The notes beneath the pieces are model-generated. The model did no database searches. It was given only the letters and a program-made list of their open reading frames with translations, and was not told the origin of the DNA. The position numbers were made by a program, and so were the translations under genes. Positions 25,649-34,459 of a DNA stretch of 64,000 bases are shown piece after piece. The number at the start of each line of letters is the position of its first letter. Within the stretch, counting starts at the first letter, position 1. Source of the DNA: Candidatus Latescibacterota bacterium (GTDB lineage: Bacteria > Latescibacterota > UBA2968 > UBA8231); assembly GCA_022819745.1 (NCBI GenBank), contig JAJEGS010000029.1:45196-109195 (forward strand). Direction: 5' to 3'.

Positions 25649-27352
25649 ATGCGGATTGATCGACGCGCTTATGCGGATATGTACGGCCCCACTACGGGCG
25701 ACCGGGTGCGGCTGGGCGACACGGATTTGATTGTCGAGGTCGAGCAAGATCACACCGTGTACGGCGAGGAGTGCAAGTTCGGCGGCGGCAAAGTGCTGCG
25801 CGACGGCATGGGGCAGCAGAGCGGTGCGAGTCAGGAAGAGGCGCTGGACTTGGTAATCACCAATGCGCTGGTGCTCGATTACACGGGCATTTACAAAGCC
25901 GATATCGGCGTCAAGGACGGGCGCATCGCCGGGATTGGCAAGGCTGGCAACCCGGACATTATGCCGGGCGTCGCCGAGCAGATGATCGTCGGCGCGACCA
26001 CCGAAGTGGTGGCCGGGGAGAAGCTGATTTTGACGGCTGGGGCGCTGGACGTGCATGTGCATTTTATCTGTCCGCAGCAAGTGGAAGAGGCCATCGCGTC
26101 GGGGATTACTACGATGCTCGGCGGCGGCACCGGACCGGCGACTGGGACGAACGCGACCACTTGTACTCCAGGTGCTTTTTATATCCGTACGATGTTGCAA
26201 GCGGCCGATGCTTGGCCGCTCAATTTTGGCTTTTTAGGCAAGGGCAATTCGTCGTTGCGCTTAGGGTTGGCGGCGCAAGTTGAGGCCGGGGCTTGCGGGC
26301 TCAAGCTGCACGAGGACTGGGGTACGACGCCAGCGGCCATTGATGCGTGTTTGGCGGTCGCCGAAGAATTCGACGTGCAGGTCTGCATCCACACTGACAC
26401 GCTCAACGAGTCGGGCTTTGTCGAGGCGTCGCGGGCGGCTTTCAAAGGGCGGACGATTCACACCTACCACACCGAGGGCGCTGGCGGCGGTCACGCGCCC
26501 GATATCATGCGGCTTTGCGGCGAGGCCAATGTGCTGCCCTCTTCGACCAACCCAACGCGGCCCTTTACAGTCAACACGATAGACGAACATCTGGACATGC
26601 TGATGGTCTGCCACCACCTCGACAAGAATATCCCCGAGGACGTGGCCTTTGCCGAGAGCCGGATCCGCCAGGAGACCATCGCCGCCGAGGATATTTTGCA
26701 CGACTTGGGCGCGCTGTCGATTATCGCCTCGGACAGCCAAGCGATGGGCCGAGTGGGGGAGGTGGTGTGCCGGACTTGGCAAACGGCGCACAAGATGCGC
26801 CAGCAGAGGGGCCTGTTGCCCGAAGATGCGGGCGGTGCTGACAACTATCGTGCGCGACGCTACGTTGCCAAATACACTATCAATCCAGCTATTGCCCACG
26901 GGCTCTCGGCCCAGATTGGCTCGGTGGAGACGGGTAAGCTGGCTGATTTGGTGTTGTGGCAGCCGGCTTTTTTCGGCGTCAAGCCCGAGTTGGTGATTAA
27001 AGGTGGGGTGATTGCCTACGCGCAGATGGGGGACGCGAACGCGTCCATTCCCACGCCGCAGCCTGTATATCCGCGTCCCATGTTTGGCTCCTACGGCAAC
27101 GCGGTTGGGCCGACCTCGCTGGCTTTTGTTTCGCAGGCGTCGCGCGAGCGGGTAGGCGAGTACGGGTTGGCGAAAGAGGTCGTATCTGTCGAGCATTGCC
27201 GCGACATTGGCAAGGCCGATATGCGGCTCAACGACGTGGTGCCCAATATCGAAGTTGATCCGGAGACCTATAAGGTGAATGTTGACGGCGAGGAGATCAC
27301 CTGCGAACCCGCGGAAAAACTGCCGCTGGCGCAACTGTATCACCTGTTTTAA
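25649..27352 (+). CDS. ureC: Urease alpha subunit
   Basis: UreC, 567 residues, the catalytic subunit that hydrolyses urea to ammonia and carbamate with two nickel ions. Metal ligands are visible: the HVHF pair, the carbamylated Lys in [12 protein letters not shown], the His residues of [11 protein letters not shown] and [16 protein letters not shown], and the mobile flap [22 protein letters not shown]. The length is the usual one for the subunit. The ATG is two bases after ureAB, with GGAG upstream. The stop is directly followed by the ureF ATG. Confidence 0.97.
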   Translation: MRIDRRAYADMYGPTTGDRVRLGDTDLIVEVEQDHTVYGEECKFGGGKVLRDGMGQQSGASQEEALDLVITNALVLDYTGIYKADIGVKDGRIAGIGKAGNPDIMPGVAEQMIVGATTEVVAGEKLILTAGALDVHVHFICPQQVEEAIASGITTMLGGGTGPATGTNATTCTPGAFYIRTMLQAADAWPLNFGFLGKGNSSLRLGLAAQVEAGACGLKLHEDWGTTPAAIDACLAVAEEFDVQVCIHTDTLNESGFVEASRAAFKGRTIHTYHTEGAGGGHAPDIMRLCGEANVLPSSTNPTRPFTVNTIDEHLDMLMVCHHLDKNIPEDVAFAESRIRQETIAAEDILHDLGALSIIASDSQAMGRVGEVVCRTWQTAHKMRQQRGLLPEDAGGADNYRARRYVAKYTINPAIAHGLSAQIGSVETGKLADLVLWQPAFFGVKPELVIKGGVIAYAQMGDANASIPTPQPVYPRPMFGSYGNAVGPTSLAFVSQASRERVGEYGLAKEVVSVEHCRDIGKADMRLNDVVPNIEVDPETYKVNVDGEEITCEPAEKLPLAQLYHLF

Positions 27353-28006
27353 ATGAATCGCCTCTATCCGTTAATGCACCTAGCCGACAGTGCGTTGCCG
27401 GCTGGTGGCTACGCCTTTTCCAATGGCTTGGAGGGGGCCTATCAGTTGGGCTTGCTGAAAGCGCCTGGGGCGCTGGAAGAGTTCGTGCATTCGGCGTTGA
27501 TGGCCGCGGCCTACGGCGAGATTCCCTTTATCCATTCCTGTTATGTTGAAGCCGACGAAGAGATCGTGGCGGAAATGTTGCATTTCTACGACGCAATGAT
27601 CGCGGCTCCGGCCATGCGTCGGGCGAGCTTGATCTTGGGAAAGAACTGGTTGCGGTTGATGGCTGGGTTGTACCCGGAGGTCAAGTTCGCAAATTTGCGT
27701 CGGGCGCAGGCGCATTACACGGTGGTTTTTGGACTGGCGTTGAAAGCTGCGGGCTTTGCACAAGCTGATGCCCAACAGCTCTACATGTTTCAAGTGCTTA
27801 GGGATCAGATGAGTGCCGCAGTGCGCCTCGGGATCGTCGGGCCGATGGAGGCCACGCGACGGCAATTGGGCCTGTATGTGCATTGTGAGGAATTGCTGGC
27901 GGAAGTCGCGGGGCGACCGTATGCACAAGCAACGCGTTGCGCGCCGCAGCTCGACATCGCCCAGAGCGTACACGACGATCTCTATTCGCGCCTTTTCCAA
28001 AGTTGA
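27353..28006 (+). CDS. ureF: Urease accessory protein UreF
   Basis: UreF, 217 residues, an all-helical accessory protein that links UreD to UreG during nickel insertion. The family start LMHLADSALPAGGYAFSNGLE is clear, followed by helices with YGEIPFIHSCY and the C-terminal QLDIAQSVHDDLYSRLFQS. It begins on the base after the ureC stop (TAA then ATG), so it depends on translation of ureC. Confidence 0.92.
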   Translation: MNRLYPLMHLADSALPAGGYAFSNGLEGAYQLGLLKAPGALEEFVHSALMAAAYGEIPFIHSCYVEADEEIVAEMLHFYDAMIAAPAMRRASLILGKNWLRLMAGLYPEVKFANLRRAQAHYTVVFGLALKAAGFAQADAQQLYMFQVLRDQMSAAVRLGIVGPMEATRRQLGLYVHCEELLAEVAGRPYAQATRCAPQLDIAQSVHDDLYSRLFQS

Positions 28007-28015
28007 GAGGGATAT

Positions 28016-28741
28016 ATGGGACACGACCACAACCACACACACGAGCCTTTTGACTCGCCCGGACTTTTCGCCGAGCGCGAAGGCTCGGACCCGCACCGCG
28101 ACTTTGCCGACCGAGCCTTTACGGTGGGGATTGGCGGGCCGGTCGGCAGCGGCAAGACGGCGCTGCTGCAGGCTTTGTGCGAAAGGCTGCGCGACGAGTA
28201 TAGCTTGGGGGTGGTAACCAATGACATCTTCACCCGCGAGGACGCCGAATTTTTGCTGCGGCACGAGGCGTTGGAACAGGAGCGCATCGTCGGCGTCGAG
28301 ACTGGCGGCTGCCCACACGCGGCGATCCGCGAAGATATTTCGCTGAATTTGAATGCGCTAGAAGACTTGATGGATCGTTTTGCTGGGAGTATCGACTTAC
28401 TCTTAGTCGAAAGCGGCGGCGACAACTTGGCGGCTCATTTTAGCCGCGAGCTCGTCGATTATTCGGTGTACGTCATCGACGTGTCCGGCGGCGACAAAAT
28501 TCCGCGCAAGGGCGGCCCGGGGACGACGCAGTCGGATCTGTTAGTGATTAACAAGACCGATCTGGCCGAGATGGTGGGGGCGGATCTGGGGGTGATGGAT
28601 CGCGATGCCAAGAAGATGCGTGGGGAGGGGCCGACGGTTTTTGCTTGTATCAAGGATCGGGAGGGACTGGAGGCGATTGTCGAGTATATTCTCACGGCGC
28701 GGGAGAGGGCGTTGCTGGCAGAAGTTGCTAAAAACAGGTGA
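28016..28741 (+). CDS. ureG: Urease accessory GTPase UreG with a His-rich N terminus
   Basis: UreG, 241 residues, the GTPase that drives nickel delivery. The P-loop is [15 protein letters not shown], followed by [15 protein letters not shown], the metal-binding [11 protein letters not shown] (CPH motif), [12 protein letters not shown] and [13 protein letters not shown]. The protein is about 35 residues longer than average at the N terminus, which reads [13 protein letters not shown], a His/Asp-rich nickel-binding stretch. No ureE (nickel metallochaperone) lies in the window, so this extension may replace UreE function. It is the last gene of the urea locus. Confidence 0.94.
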   Translation: MGHDHNHTHEPFDSPGLFAEREGSDPHRDFADRAFTVGIGGPVGSGKTALLQALCERLRDEYSLGVVTNDIFTREDAEFLLRHEALEQERIVGVETGGCPHAAIREDISLNLNALEDLMDRFAGSIDLLLVESGGDNLAAHFSRELVDYSVYVIDVSGGDKIPRKGGPGTTQSDLLVINKTDLAEMVGADLGVMDRDAKKMRGEGPTVFACIKDREGLEAIVEYILTARERALLAEVAKNR

Positions 28742-28862
28742 ACACCGATAAGGGGCAATGATCTCTAGCGTTCCCAAGGGCTGTCTAAGGTCAGGATGCG
28801 AATGTAAGCAGAAAAAATAGCGATATAATAGCTGTATATATGAATGGACTTTTTAGTTGTAT

Positions 28863-29252
28863 TCAGTGTCCCCTGTGCACGACTAAAGCAGCGACCTGTT
28901 CGGCCAGTCGGATCGCTTCCTTGGCCGTTTCTACATCGGGGTTTTCTGATCCCTCCATCGGATAGCGCACCGTCGTCCCATACTCGCCCAAAATTTCGGC
29001 AGCCGACATCAGTGTCTCAAAGGCTGGTTCGCGTGCCATGCATAGCTGCGTAAGGTAAACGAGATCATGTACAAAACGGAAAGGAACTGAGTGAGCGATC
29101 AGATAGCCCTTCAGATATTTCTCGGCGCATTGCTGAGCGTGATAGCAGGCCATCCCCGGCAGGGGCTTTTCTGGCCCCAATGCCCGACGGGCCATATCCA
29201 GATCTTGGTCGGCCTTCTCGAACCACTCTTGTTCAGGCGATACGTCGCTCAT
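28863..29252 (-). CDS. HEPN domain protein (toxin component of HEPN/MNT)
   Basis: A 129-residue HEPN protein, the candidate RNase toxin of a HEPN/MNT pair. The HEPN pattern is EWFEKADQDLDMARRAL, then CYHAQQCAEKYLKGYLI and FVHDLVYLTQLC, with an arginine-rich C-terminal helix. It overlaps the 3' end of the nucleotidyltransferase gene by 20 bases, so the two are translated together. The exact catalytic R-x4-6-H motif is not obvious, as in other minimal HEPN partners. Confidence 0.8.
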   Translation of the reverse strand: MSDVSPEQEWFEKADQDLDMARRALGPEKPLPGMACYHAQQCAEKYLKGYLIAHSVPFRFVHDLVYLTQLCMAREPAFETLMSAAEILGEYGTTVRYPMEGSENPDVETAKEAIRLAEQVAALVVHRGH

Positions 29253-29577
29253 ACAGCACTTTCCCCTCTTCCAGCACTTTGTGAATCAAGGAATACGGGT
29301 CATCGCGCTGCTCGGCGAGGATTTCTGGAGAGCGGATAACCACATCGACGGGCAGGACGAAACGCTCGGCAATCGCCCGACGAATCGGATTGCCATGCTG
29401 TGGCCGTCCTGCGTCTGTACGGAGCACAACCAGCAGATCCACATCGCTGTGCGCTCCAACCTCTCCGCGAGCATGGCTGCCAAAAAGAATGATCTGTTCT
29501 GGATCAAAGCGTTCGACAATTAGTTGCGCTATAGCTTGGATCGTAGCGCTGTCGATATGGGCTTCAATGGCATTCAT
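29233..29577 (-). CDS. MNT-type nucleotidyltransferase (antitoxin component)
   Basis: A 114-residue minimal nucleotidyltransferase. The catalytic motif is LFGSHARGEVGAHSDVDLLV, with G33-S34 and D45/D47. In HEPN/MNT systems this protein AMPylates and silences the HEPN toxin. The gene precedes its HEPN partner. A 93-base piece of its coding sequence (29300-29392) is repeated with one mismatch at 35814-35906, next to the pentapeptide gene. Confidence 0.85.
   Translation of the reverse strand: MNAIEAHIDSATIQAIAQLIVERFDPEQIILFGSHARGEVGAHSDVDLLVVLRTDAGRPQHGNPIRRAIAERFVLPVDVVIRSPEILAEQRDDPYSLIHKVLEEGKVLYERRIA
29300..29392. repeat. Donor copy of a 93-base duplication (MNT gene)
   Basis: This stretch of the MNT gene matches 35814-35906 with a single base difference near its left end (CGCGCTGCTCGG here, CGCGTTGCTCGG there). 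The second copy carries no functional frame of the nucleotidyltransferase. Confidence 0.9.
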
Positions 29578-29608
29578 AAGCGTCCCTTGCCATAAGCATA
29601 TTCCGTTT

Positions 29609-29850
29609 GATTACGGTACTCTACTCAGACGGATTCTTGAGGATACGTCTGGGCGGTAAAGACACGACGGGGTGACCGCAGATCTTCTCCTTCTTGCGAA
29701 GGTCTTCGCAGATTGCGTGTAAGTCAAACTGGAATTTGGCCGCGTGGGCATCTCTTATCTTTCTAATTTCTTCGACAATAGGATCCTTCATTCTTCTTCT
29801 CCAATTAGCTCTTCAGGCGAGCAAATGACGGGACACTGATAGCCCTGCTG
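29609..29850. repeat. Copy A of a 242-base duplication (PIN module)
   Basis: Highly similar, with roughly a dozen and a half scattered differences, to 36518-36759. Both contain a small antitoxin-like gene and the last 20 codons of a PIN toxin. After base 29850 the sequence jumps to a point that matches 37037 onward, so copy A has lost 277 bases relative to copy B. Confidence 0.9.
29621..29791 (-). CDS. Small antitoxin-like protein (PIN-associated), copy A
   Basis: A 56-residue protein, MKDPIVEEIRKIRDAH at the start, then AKFQFDLHAICEDLRK, and ending in a VVSLPPRR-type tail. It is close to the 36530-36700 protein and related to the 35929-36111 one. The start overlaps the stop of the PIN remnant by four bases (ATGA). 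Families of this shape often follow PIN toxins and are candidate antitoxins, but no activity is established. Here its toxin is reduced to a remnant, so it would be an orphan. Confidence 0.55.
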   Translation of the reverse strand: MKDPIVEEIRKIRDAHAAKFQFDLHAICEDLRKKEKICGHPVVSLPPRRILKNPSE

Positions 29851-29867
29851 ACATAGCAGTCAAAATC
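29788..29867 (-). pseudogene. Remnant of a PIN-domain toxin (VapC-like), internally deleted
   Basis: Read on the minus strand, the last 20 codons of the intact PIN gene at 36697-37176 are preserved (GYQCPVICSPEELIGEEE). Immediately before them comes a fragment matching the DFDCYV codons from the middle of that gene. The deletion corresponds to 36760-37036 of the intact copy, 277 bases, and so is also a frameshift. The N-terminal half including the first catalytic Asp is absent. Confidence 0.8.
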
Positions 29868-29910
29868 CGATCAGCCAATCACCCCGAGTGCGAAACAGTA
29901 TCCACTATAA

Positions 29911-30174
29911 TCACTGCTGATGCTTCTTCCTAATGGCCTCGGCAGCGGCCTTCTTGGCGTTCTTGGCCGGGGCAATGGCATAGCCTCCCGGTCCCAAATC
30001 GAGACGGCTAAAGACCTGATATGGCGTTTCGGTGGTTGGCATCTTGGGTGCTAATGCCGCATACGCTTGGAGGCCGCGTTTGAGCACCTCTGAGATGGGA
30101 AGGCCGGTCTGGTTGCACAAAACGGACAAGGTAGCTTCGGCATCGTCGTCGAGTTGGATCGTTCTAGTACCCAT
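29911..30174 (-). CDS. Ribbon-helix-helix antitoxin-like protein
   Basis: An 87-residue protein. The first 45 residues form a ribbon-helix-helix DNA-binding unit (TRTIQLDDDAEATLSVLCNQTGLPISEVLKRGLQAY), as in many type II antitoxins and their autorepressors. The C terminus is Lys/Ala-rich. GGGAG precedes the ATG at 30174. No toxin gene is adjacent (the PIN remnant at 29788-29867 is downstream), so its partner may have been lost. Confidence 0.7.
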   Translation of the reverse strand: MGTRTIQLDDDAEATLSVLCNQTGLPISEVLKRGLQAYAALAPKMPTTETPYQVFSRLDLGPGGYAIAPAKNAKKAAAEAIRKKHQQ

Positions 30175-30268
30175 CTGAAACTCCCGTTGTTGGCTGTAAG
30201 ACCGTTTTTGAAAACTGCGTATTCATCAGAAATATCAAGGCTCGCGAGTACGAACACAAGGTTCGCAC

Positions 30269-32902
30269 CTACTTGGTTTTCTCCTGCAACTGCTGCCGCA
30301 CGTCCTTCCCATCGACCATTTGCTCTGCGATGATGAACAGGCCGTTGCCGTCGCTCGACCGTTCCCAAAGAGCGCCAATGGTGCATTTCTCGTTGGTATC
30401 GGACGTTTCGGCGATATGCGCGCCTTTGTATTCGACGACGAGGAGACGACCGTCGTTTAGCAAGGCGACAAAGTCTGGGTAGAATTTGTCTGTTGCGGTG
30501 GGTAGCCAAAACGAGTTGGGATGGCGCGCGACATTGCGAATCCAGTACTTCACTGCTGTCAGACTGTCGATGACTTGAGCGCATTGCATTTCCTCGCCGT
30601 CGTCTGCACCGTCAAAGGCGGGAACGCGATCCGGGTCTAAAAAGTGCTTGCGCGGCTTCCAGCGCCCGCGATAGCGCCGTTGATCCCAGTACATGTTGTC
30701 TGTGAATGTGAAGGCATCGTCAAACGAGATCGTTGTATTGGCCTCGGGCACCAAGAGGTACTGCTGATAAACGCTGCTTCGTTCCTTTTGGCGGATGGCC
30801 GCGATCTTGTTCTCGATTTTCTTGGCGAGCAGAAATTTGCAACGCATTAGCGCGGCGATGGTCATGCCGCGTGTATTGAGCAGGTGATCGACTAGTTGGC
30901 GCAGCCATTTGAGCAGTTCGCTTTGGTGAATATCCATCTGTCGCACCTGCCGGTCGAGCCATAGGACGAGCGTCTCGGCAGTCCAGCCTTCGACGGCGAT
31001 GTCCAGCGCCAATTGCTCCTCTTCGCTGGCAAATTGGTAGGAGATGCGATTGCCGTCGAGGTCAATTTCAAAGCTGCGCGCCGTCTCGCGGATAGTGAAC
31101 TCCTGTTCGTCCATTTTGGGCGAATAATCGAGTAGCGACCAGTCGTGGTATTCCATGAATACGTCCGTATCGGCAAATTCCAAGGTGCCTTGGATTTCCG
31201 ACATGAGACGCGGGACTTTAAATGGCTGTCCTTGTTCGGCGGGGGATATGTGTTCCTCGACTGCGGCGCGGTGTTGGGCAACGGCTGTGGCAAATCCTTT
31301 TCGCTCCTGCTCGGGTAACGTCTCGGAAATCGCCTGCTCGTGGTCCTGATTGATCCAGCCAGTAATTGCGATTTCGACCTGTCCTTCAGCGGTTTCGCGC
31401 ACCTGCAATCCGTCGTACTCTGCCTCTTTGAGTTCAGATAGGATTTCCGGGGTTGCCGGGGTCGCATATTTGAATACTGGCTCCGGCTTTTCCTGCGGGC
31501 TAAACAAGTCTCTCTGGAAGTCGAGCGTATGTTGCACCGACTCGATGTTGTCGAGGGCCTCGTCTTCCTCAAAGCCCATGTCCACCAATTTGTCGGCCAA
31601 AGCCCGCGCGGCCTCACCAAAAGACGGCTCGGACAGGAAGGCGTAGGCTTTGTTGAGGTCGGCTTTGGGGCGTTGCTTGGCGTAGGGCATCCGCAGCACG
31701 CGACCGAGCAGTTGTTCGACATCCGTTGCGCTTTGGATGCGTGATACGGAGCAGAAAATGTAGGCGAAGGAGCAGTCCCATCCTTCCTTGAGTGCCTCGA
31801 TTGTAATGATGTATTCGATGGGACAGGTGCGGTCGAACAAGTCGATGCCGTCGAGTTCGCGCTGGTCGCCGGTGGCAATGGCGATTTTGCTTTCCGGGAT
31901 TTGCTCAATGTCTATCAGGTGATTTTTCAGCGCCTCGACTGTCACTTCTTGATTTTTCGGCTGTGCTTGGAACAAGATGATGGGACGGATGTAGTCGGCA
32001 TCGTCCTTGGCCGTCTCTGCAAGCGAAGCACGGGCGTTAATGGCCCCGGTCACTGCGTTCTGCCAAGTGTCGTGCTCGGCAAGCATGATGGGCAGTTTGA
32101 TCATTTCTTCGCGCTTGAGTTCTTGGGCGGTGACGCTGTACAGGATGTTCGACTTGCGCTGCGGGGTCGCGGTGAACTCGACGATGGCGCAGGGGTTGAC
32201 CCGCGCTTGCATTTCCCGCGTCAGGCCGGTGACCGCGTTGTGTGCTTCATCGACGATCATCAACGGACGGTGCCGATGTAGCAGGTTGGCGAAGGAGAAT
32301 TTGACGGTGCCATTATCCAGCTTTTCCAAACCCGGCGCAGTATCCCGGACGCCGGAGAAGTGCGGTTCCATTTCTTCGTTGTGGGCGTACACTTTGCGCC
32401 CTTCGGTGCTTTTCACCCGCAGCGTTTGAATAGTGCCGACCACAATGCAGCAGTGGTCGCGCAGGTCGTGCGGCCGGATATGGGTGAAGTCGGCGATGTC
32501 GAATACGCGCACCCGGCCATCGAAAGCGTCGTCTAGCGTTTGTCGATACGCATGGCGGGTGTTTTTCAGGGCTTCGACTGTCTGTCGGCGGATGGTATTG
32601 GTCGGCACCAGCCACAGTACCAGTGGATAGTCCTTTTCGATCCAGGCATTGCGGGCGATGGAGACGGCGTGGGCGGCGAGGATTGTTTTGCCGCCGCCGG
32701 TGGGTAGGCGCAGGCAGACGTAGGGAACGTCTGGCAATTCTTTTAGCGGTGCATAAGATTCGGCATAGCCTCTGAGCCGCGCGGCCTGCTCTGGCTCTTG
32801 GGTTATGGCTTCGTAGGCGTTTTTGGGTCCGGCGATACGCGCTTCCTCGAAGAAGCGGCGCAGGATGGAGAGGGTGTCGGCTTGATATTGTTTTAGCTGC
32901 AT
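30269..32902 (-). CDS. res: Type III restriction enzyme, Res subunit
   Basis: An 877-residue superfamily 2 helicase-nuclease, the restriction (Res) subunit of a type III system. Motif I is LRLPTGGGKTILAAH, motif Ia follows as LWLVPTNTIRRQT, motif II is MIVDEAHNAV, motif III FTATPQRK, motif VI QLLGRVLRMPYA. Near the C terminus FYPDFVALLNDGRLLVVEYKG is a PD-(D/E)xK nuclease motif. It lies three bases after the mod stop, so both form one operon. It needs Mod for target recognition and cuts 25-27 bases from two head-to-head sites if it behaves as other type III enzymes. No frameshift is seen. Confidence 0.92.
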   Translation of the reverse strand: MQLKQYQADTLSILRRFFEEARIAGPKNAYEAITQEPEQAARLRGYAESYAPLKELPDVPYVCLRLPTGGGKTILAAHAVSIARNAWIEKDYPLVLWLVPTNTIRRQTVEALKNTRHAYRQTLDDAFDGRVRVFDIADFTHIRPHDLRDHCCIVVGTIQTLRVKSTEGRKVYAHNEEMEPHFSGVRDTAPGLEKLDNGTVKFSFANLLHRHRPLMIVDEAHNAVTGLTREMQARVNPCAIVEFTATPQRKSNILYSVTAQELKREEMIKLPIMLAEHDTWQNAVTGAINARASLAETAKDDADYIRPIILFQAQPKNQEVTVEALKNHLIDIEQIPESKIAIATGDQRELDGIDLFDRTCPIEYIITIEALKEGWDCSFAYIFCSVSRIQSATDVEQLLGRVLRMPYAKQRPKADLNKAYAFLSEPSFGEAARALADKLVDMGFEEDEALDNIESVQHTLDFQRDLFSPQEKPEPVFKYATPATPEILSELKEAEYDGLQVRETAEGQVEIAITGWINQDHEQAISETLPEQERKGFATAVAQHRAAVEEHISPAEQGQPFKVPRLMSEIQGTLEFADTDVFMEYHDWSLLDYSPKMDEQEFTIRETARSFEIDLDGNRISYQFASEEEQLALDIAVEGWTAETLVLWLDRQVRQMDIHQSELLKWLRQLVDHLLNTRGMTIAALMRCKFLLAKKIENKIAAIRQKERSSVYQQYLLVPEANTTISFDDAFTFTDNMYWDQRRYRGRWKPRKHFLDPDRVPAFDGADDGEEMQCAQVIDSLTAVKYWIRNVARHPNSFWLPTATDKFYPDFVALLNDGRLLVVEYKGAHIAETSDTNEKCTIGALWERSSDGNGLFIIAEQMVDGKDVRQQLQEKTK

Positions 32903-32905
32903 GGA

Positions 32906-34459
32906 TCAGGTGCGCGCTTTGATATCGTAGGGCGTCTGTTTGAAGACGATGTCCTCTCGGTCGAGCGTCGCTGGCGTCAAGCGCGACTGTTCACCGTAGA
33001 TCGTGAGCGGCCCGGAGAAACTGGCATCCTTGCGTGCGATTTCTTCCCGAATCACAGCGAGCGTTGCACGGGTCAAGACATTGCCTCTGTCGCCGAGGAT
33101 GCCGTTGTACAGCAGGGCATAAGCGCGGCCGTCGTGCAGGCCGAGGAAGGGGGAAGCGGTGTTGCCGTGCCACGGATGTCCGGTTTCGCTGAAATAGACG
33201 TGGGCGGCGAGCACGGAAAAGCTAATGTCGGAGCGGATATGTCCTTCCTCGTCGAATACGGGCGGGCCGAGGCGATAGAAGCGGAAGCCGCCGCCACCCT
33301 GCCAGCCGACGCTTTTGGAGATGCCGCCTTGTTCGCCGTCAATCACTTTGTTCAGGCGTGGGACGCAATGGCTGACGGCGTGATCGCCCATTTCAATGCC
33401 GATGTAGCGGCGGCCCATCTTGTGCGCTACGGCGGCGGTGGTGCCAGAGCCGAGGAAGGAGTCAAGGACGAGGTCGCCGGGGTTGGTGGCGATGTGAATT
33501 ATTCGTTCGAGGAGAGCTTCCGGTTTAGGAGTACCAAAGGGGGCAGATTGAGGGAAGAGCTTTTTAATTTCAGACTTTGATATTCTGTTGCTGCCAACTT
33601 GCTCATGTGGCCATATTGTCTCTACGGGTCTCGTGGCATTATCCTCAGCATAAATTCGGAAGTAAGGTGTCCAACCATTCCGTCCAGACACCCACTCAAT
33701 CCTTGCGGCCTCGGTCTCAACCCTTTCTGGATTCCACCTCCATGCACCGTCTGACCCGTCCTGTCGGACTGGAAAGACCTCGGTCCCATCAGGGGCGATC
33801 AGCGCGTAATAGAGTGAAGGTCGTGCTTCTCTACTGTCGCCTTGTCCGCCCATTGCCCTGAGAGGCTTCAGGTAATAGCGGCGACCGTCCTTATCCTCTT
33901 TGTTGTAGTGCTTCGGTGCATCACTCTTTTCACGAACTCTGTTCCAAGTAGTCCTAGAAACGTCTCTAGCAAAAGCAAGAGTGTTGTCGTGCCGCGACGA
34001 CATGAAGATTGCATCCATCCGGGGACTGTCTGACTTCTCCCACACGGCGTTGCCGATGAAGTTCCTCCTCCCGAACACTTCGTCCATTATGACCTTGAGG
34101 TAGTGCGCCTCGTTATCGTCAATGGACACCCAAAGAGAGCCATCCTCCGCCAGCAAGTCGCGCAAAAGTTCAAGACGCGGCCATATCATCGCCAGCCACT
34201 TGCTATGTTCGAGATTGTCGTCGTAGTGCTCGAAGGCCGAGCGTGTGTTATACGGTGGGTCGATGTAGATGCACTTCACTTGGCCGGCGTAGAACGGCAG
34301 CAGTGCCTTGAGTGCTTCCAGATTGTCGCCTTGGATGAGCATGTTGCCGGCGTCTGGGTCGCCGGTGGAGAGGTCGGGAGCTTCTTCCAGCAGGCGATAG
34401 GGGACGCGGGCGGCGGCGTGGATGTCGGAGTCGCGTGTGAGCCAGTGCAGGGTTGGCAT
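32906..34459 (-). CDS. mod: Type III DNA adenine methyltransferase, Mod subunit
   Basis: A 517-residue beta-class N6-adenine methyltransferase. The catalytic motif IV DPPY is in CIYIDPPYNTRSAFEHYDD near residue 70, and the SAM-binding motif I is in VLDSFLGSGTTAAVA near residue 335. Between them lies the variable target-recognition region. The order DPPY before the SAM motif is that of the beta class, as in other Mod subunits. The ATG shares one base with the stop of the pentapeptide gene (TAATG), and Res follows, so all three are translationally coupled. An internally deleted copy of its 5' end exists at 37214-37424. Confidence 0.93.
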   Translation of the reverse strand: MPTLHWLTRDSDIHAAARVPYRLLEEAPDLSTGDPDAGNMLIQGDNLEALKALLPFYAGQVKCIYIDPPYNTRSAFEHYDDNLEHSKWLAMIWPRLELLRDLLAEDGSLWVSIDDNEAHYLKVIMDEVFGRRNFIGNAVWEKSDSPRMDAIFMSSRHDNTLAFARDVSRTTWNRVREKSDAPKHYNKEDKDGRRYYLKPLRAMGGQGDSREARPSLYYALIAPDGTEVFPVRQDGSDGAWRWNPERVETEAARIEWVSGRNGWTPYFRIYAEDNATRPVETIWPHEQVGSNRISKSEIKKLFPQSAPFGTPKPEALLERIIHIATNPGDLVLDSFLGSGTTAAVAHKMGRRYIGIEMGDHAVSHCVPRLNKVIDGEQGGISKSVGWQGGGGFRFYRLGPPVFDEEGHIRSDISFSVLAAHVYFSETGHPWHGNTASPFLGLHDGRAYALLYNGILGDRGNVLTRATLAVIREEIARKDASFSGPLTIYGEQSRLTPATLDREDIVFKQTPYDIKART

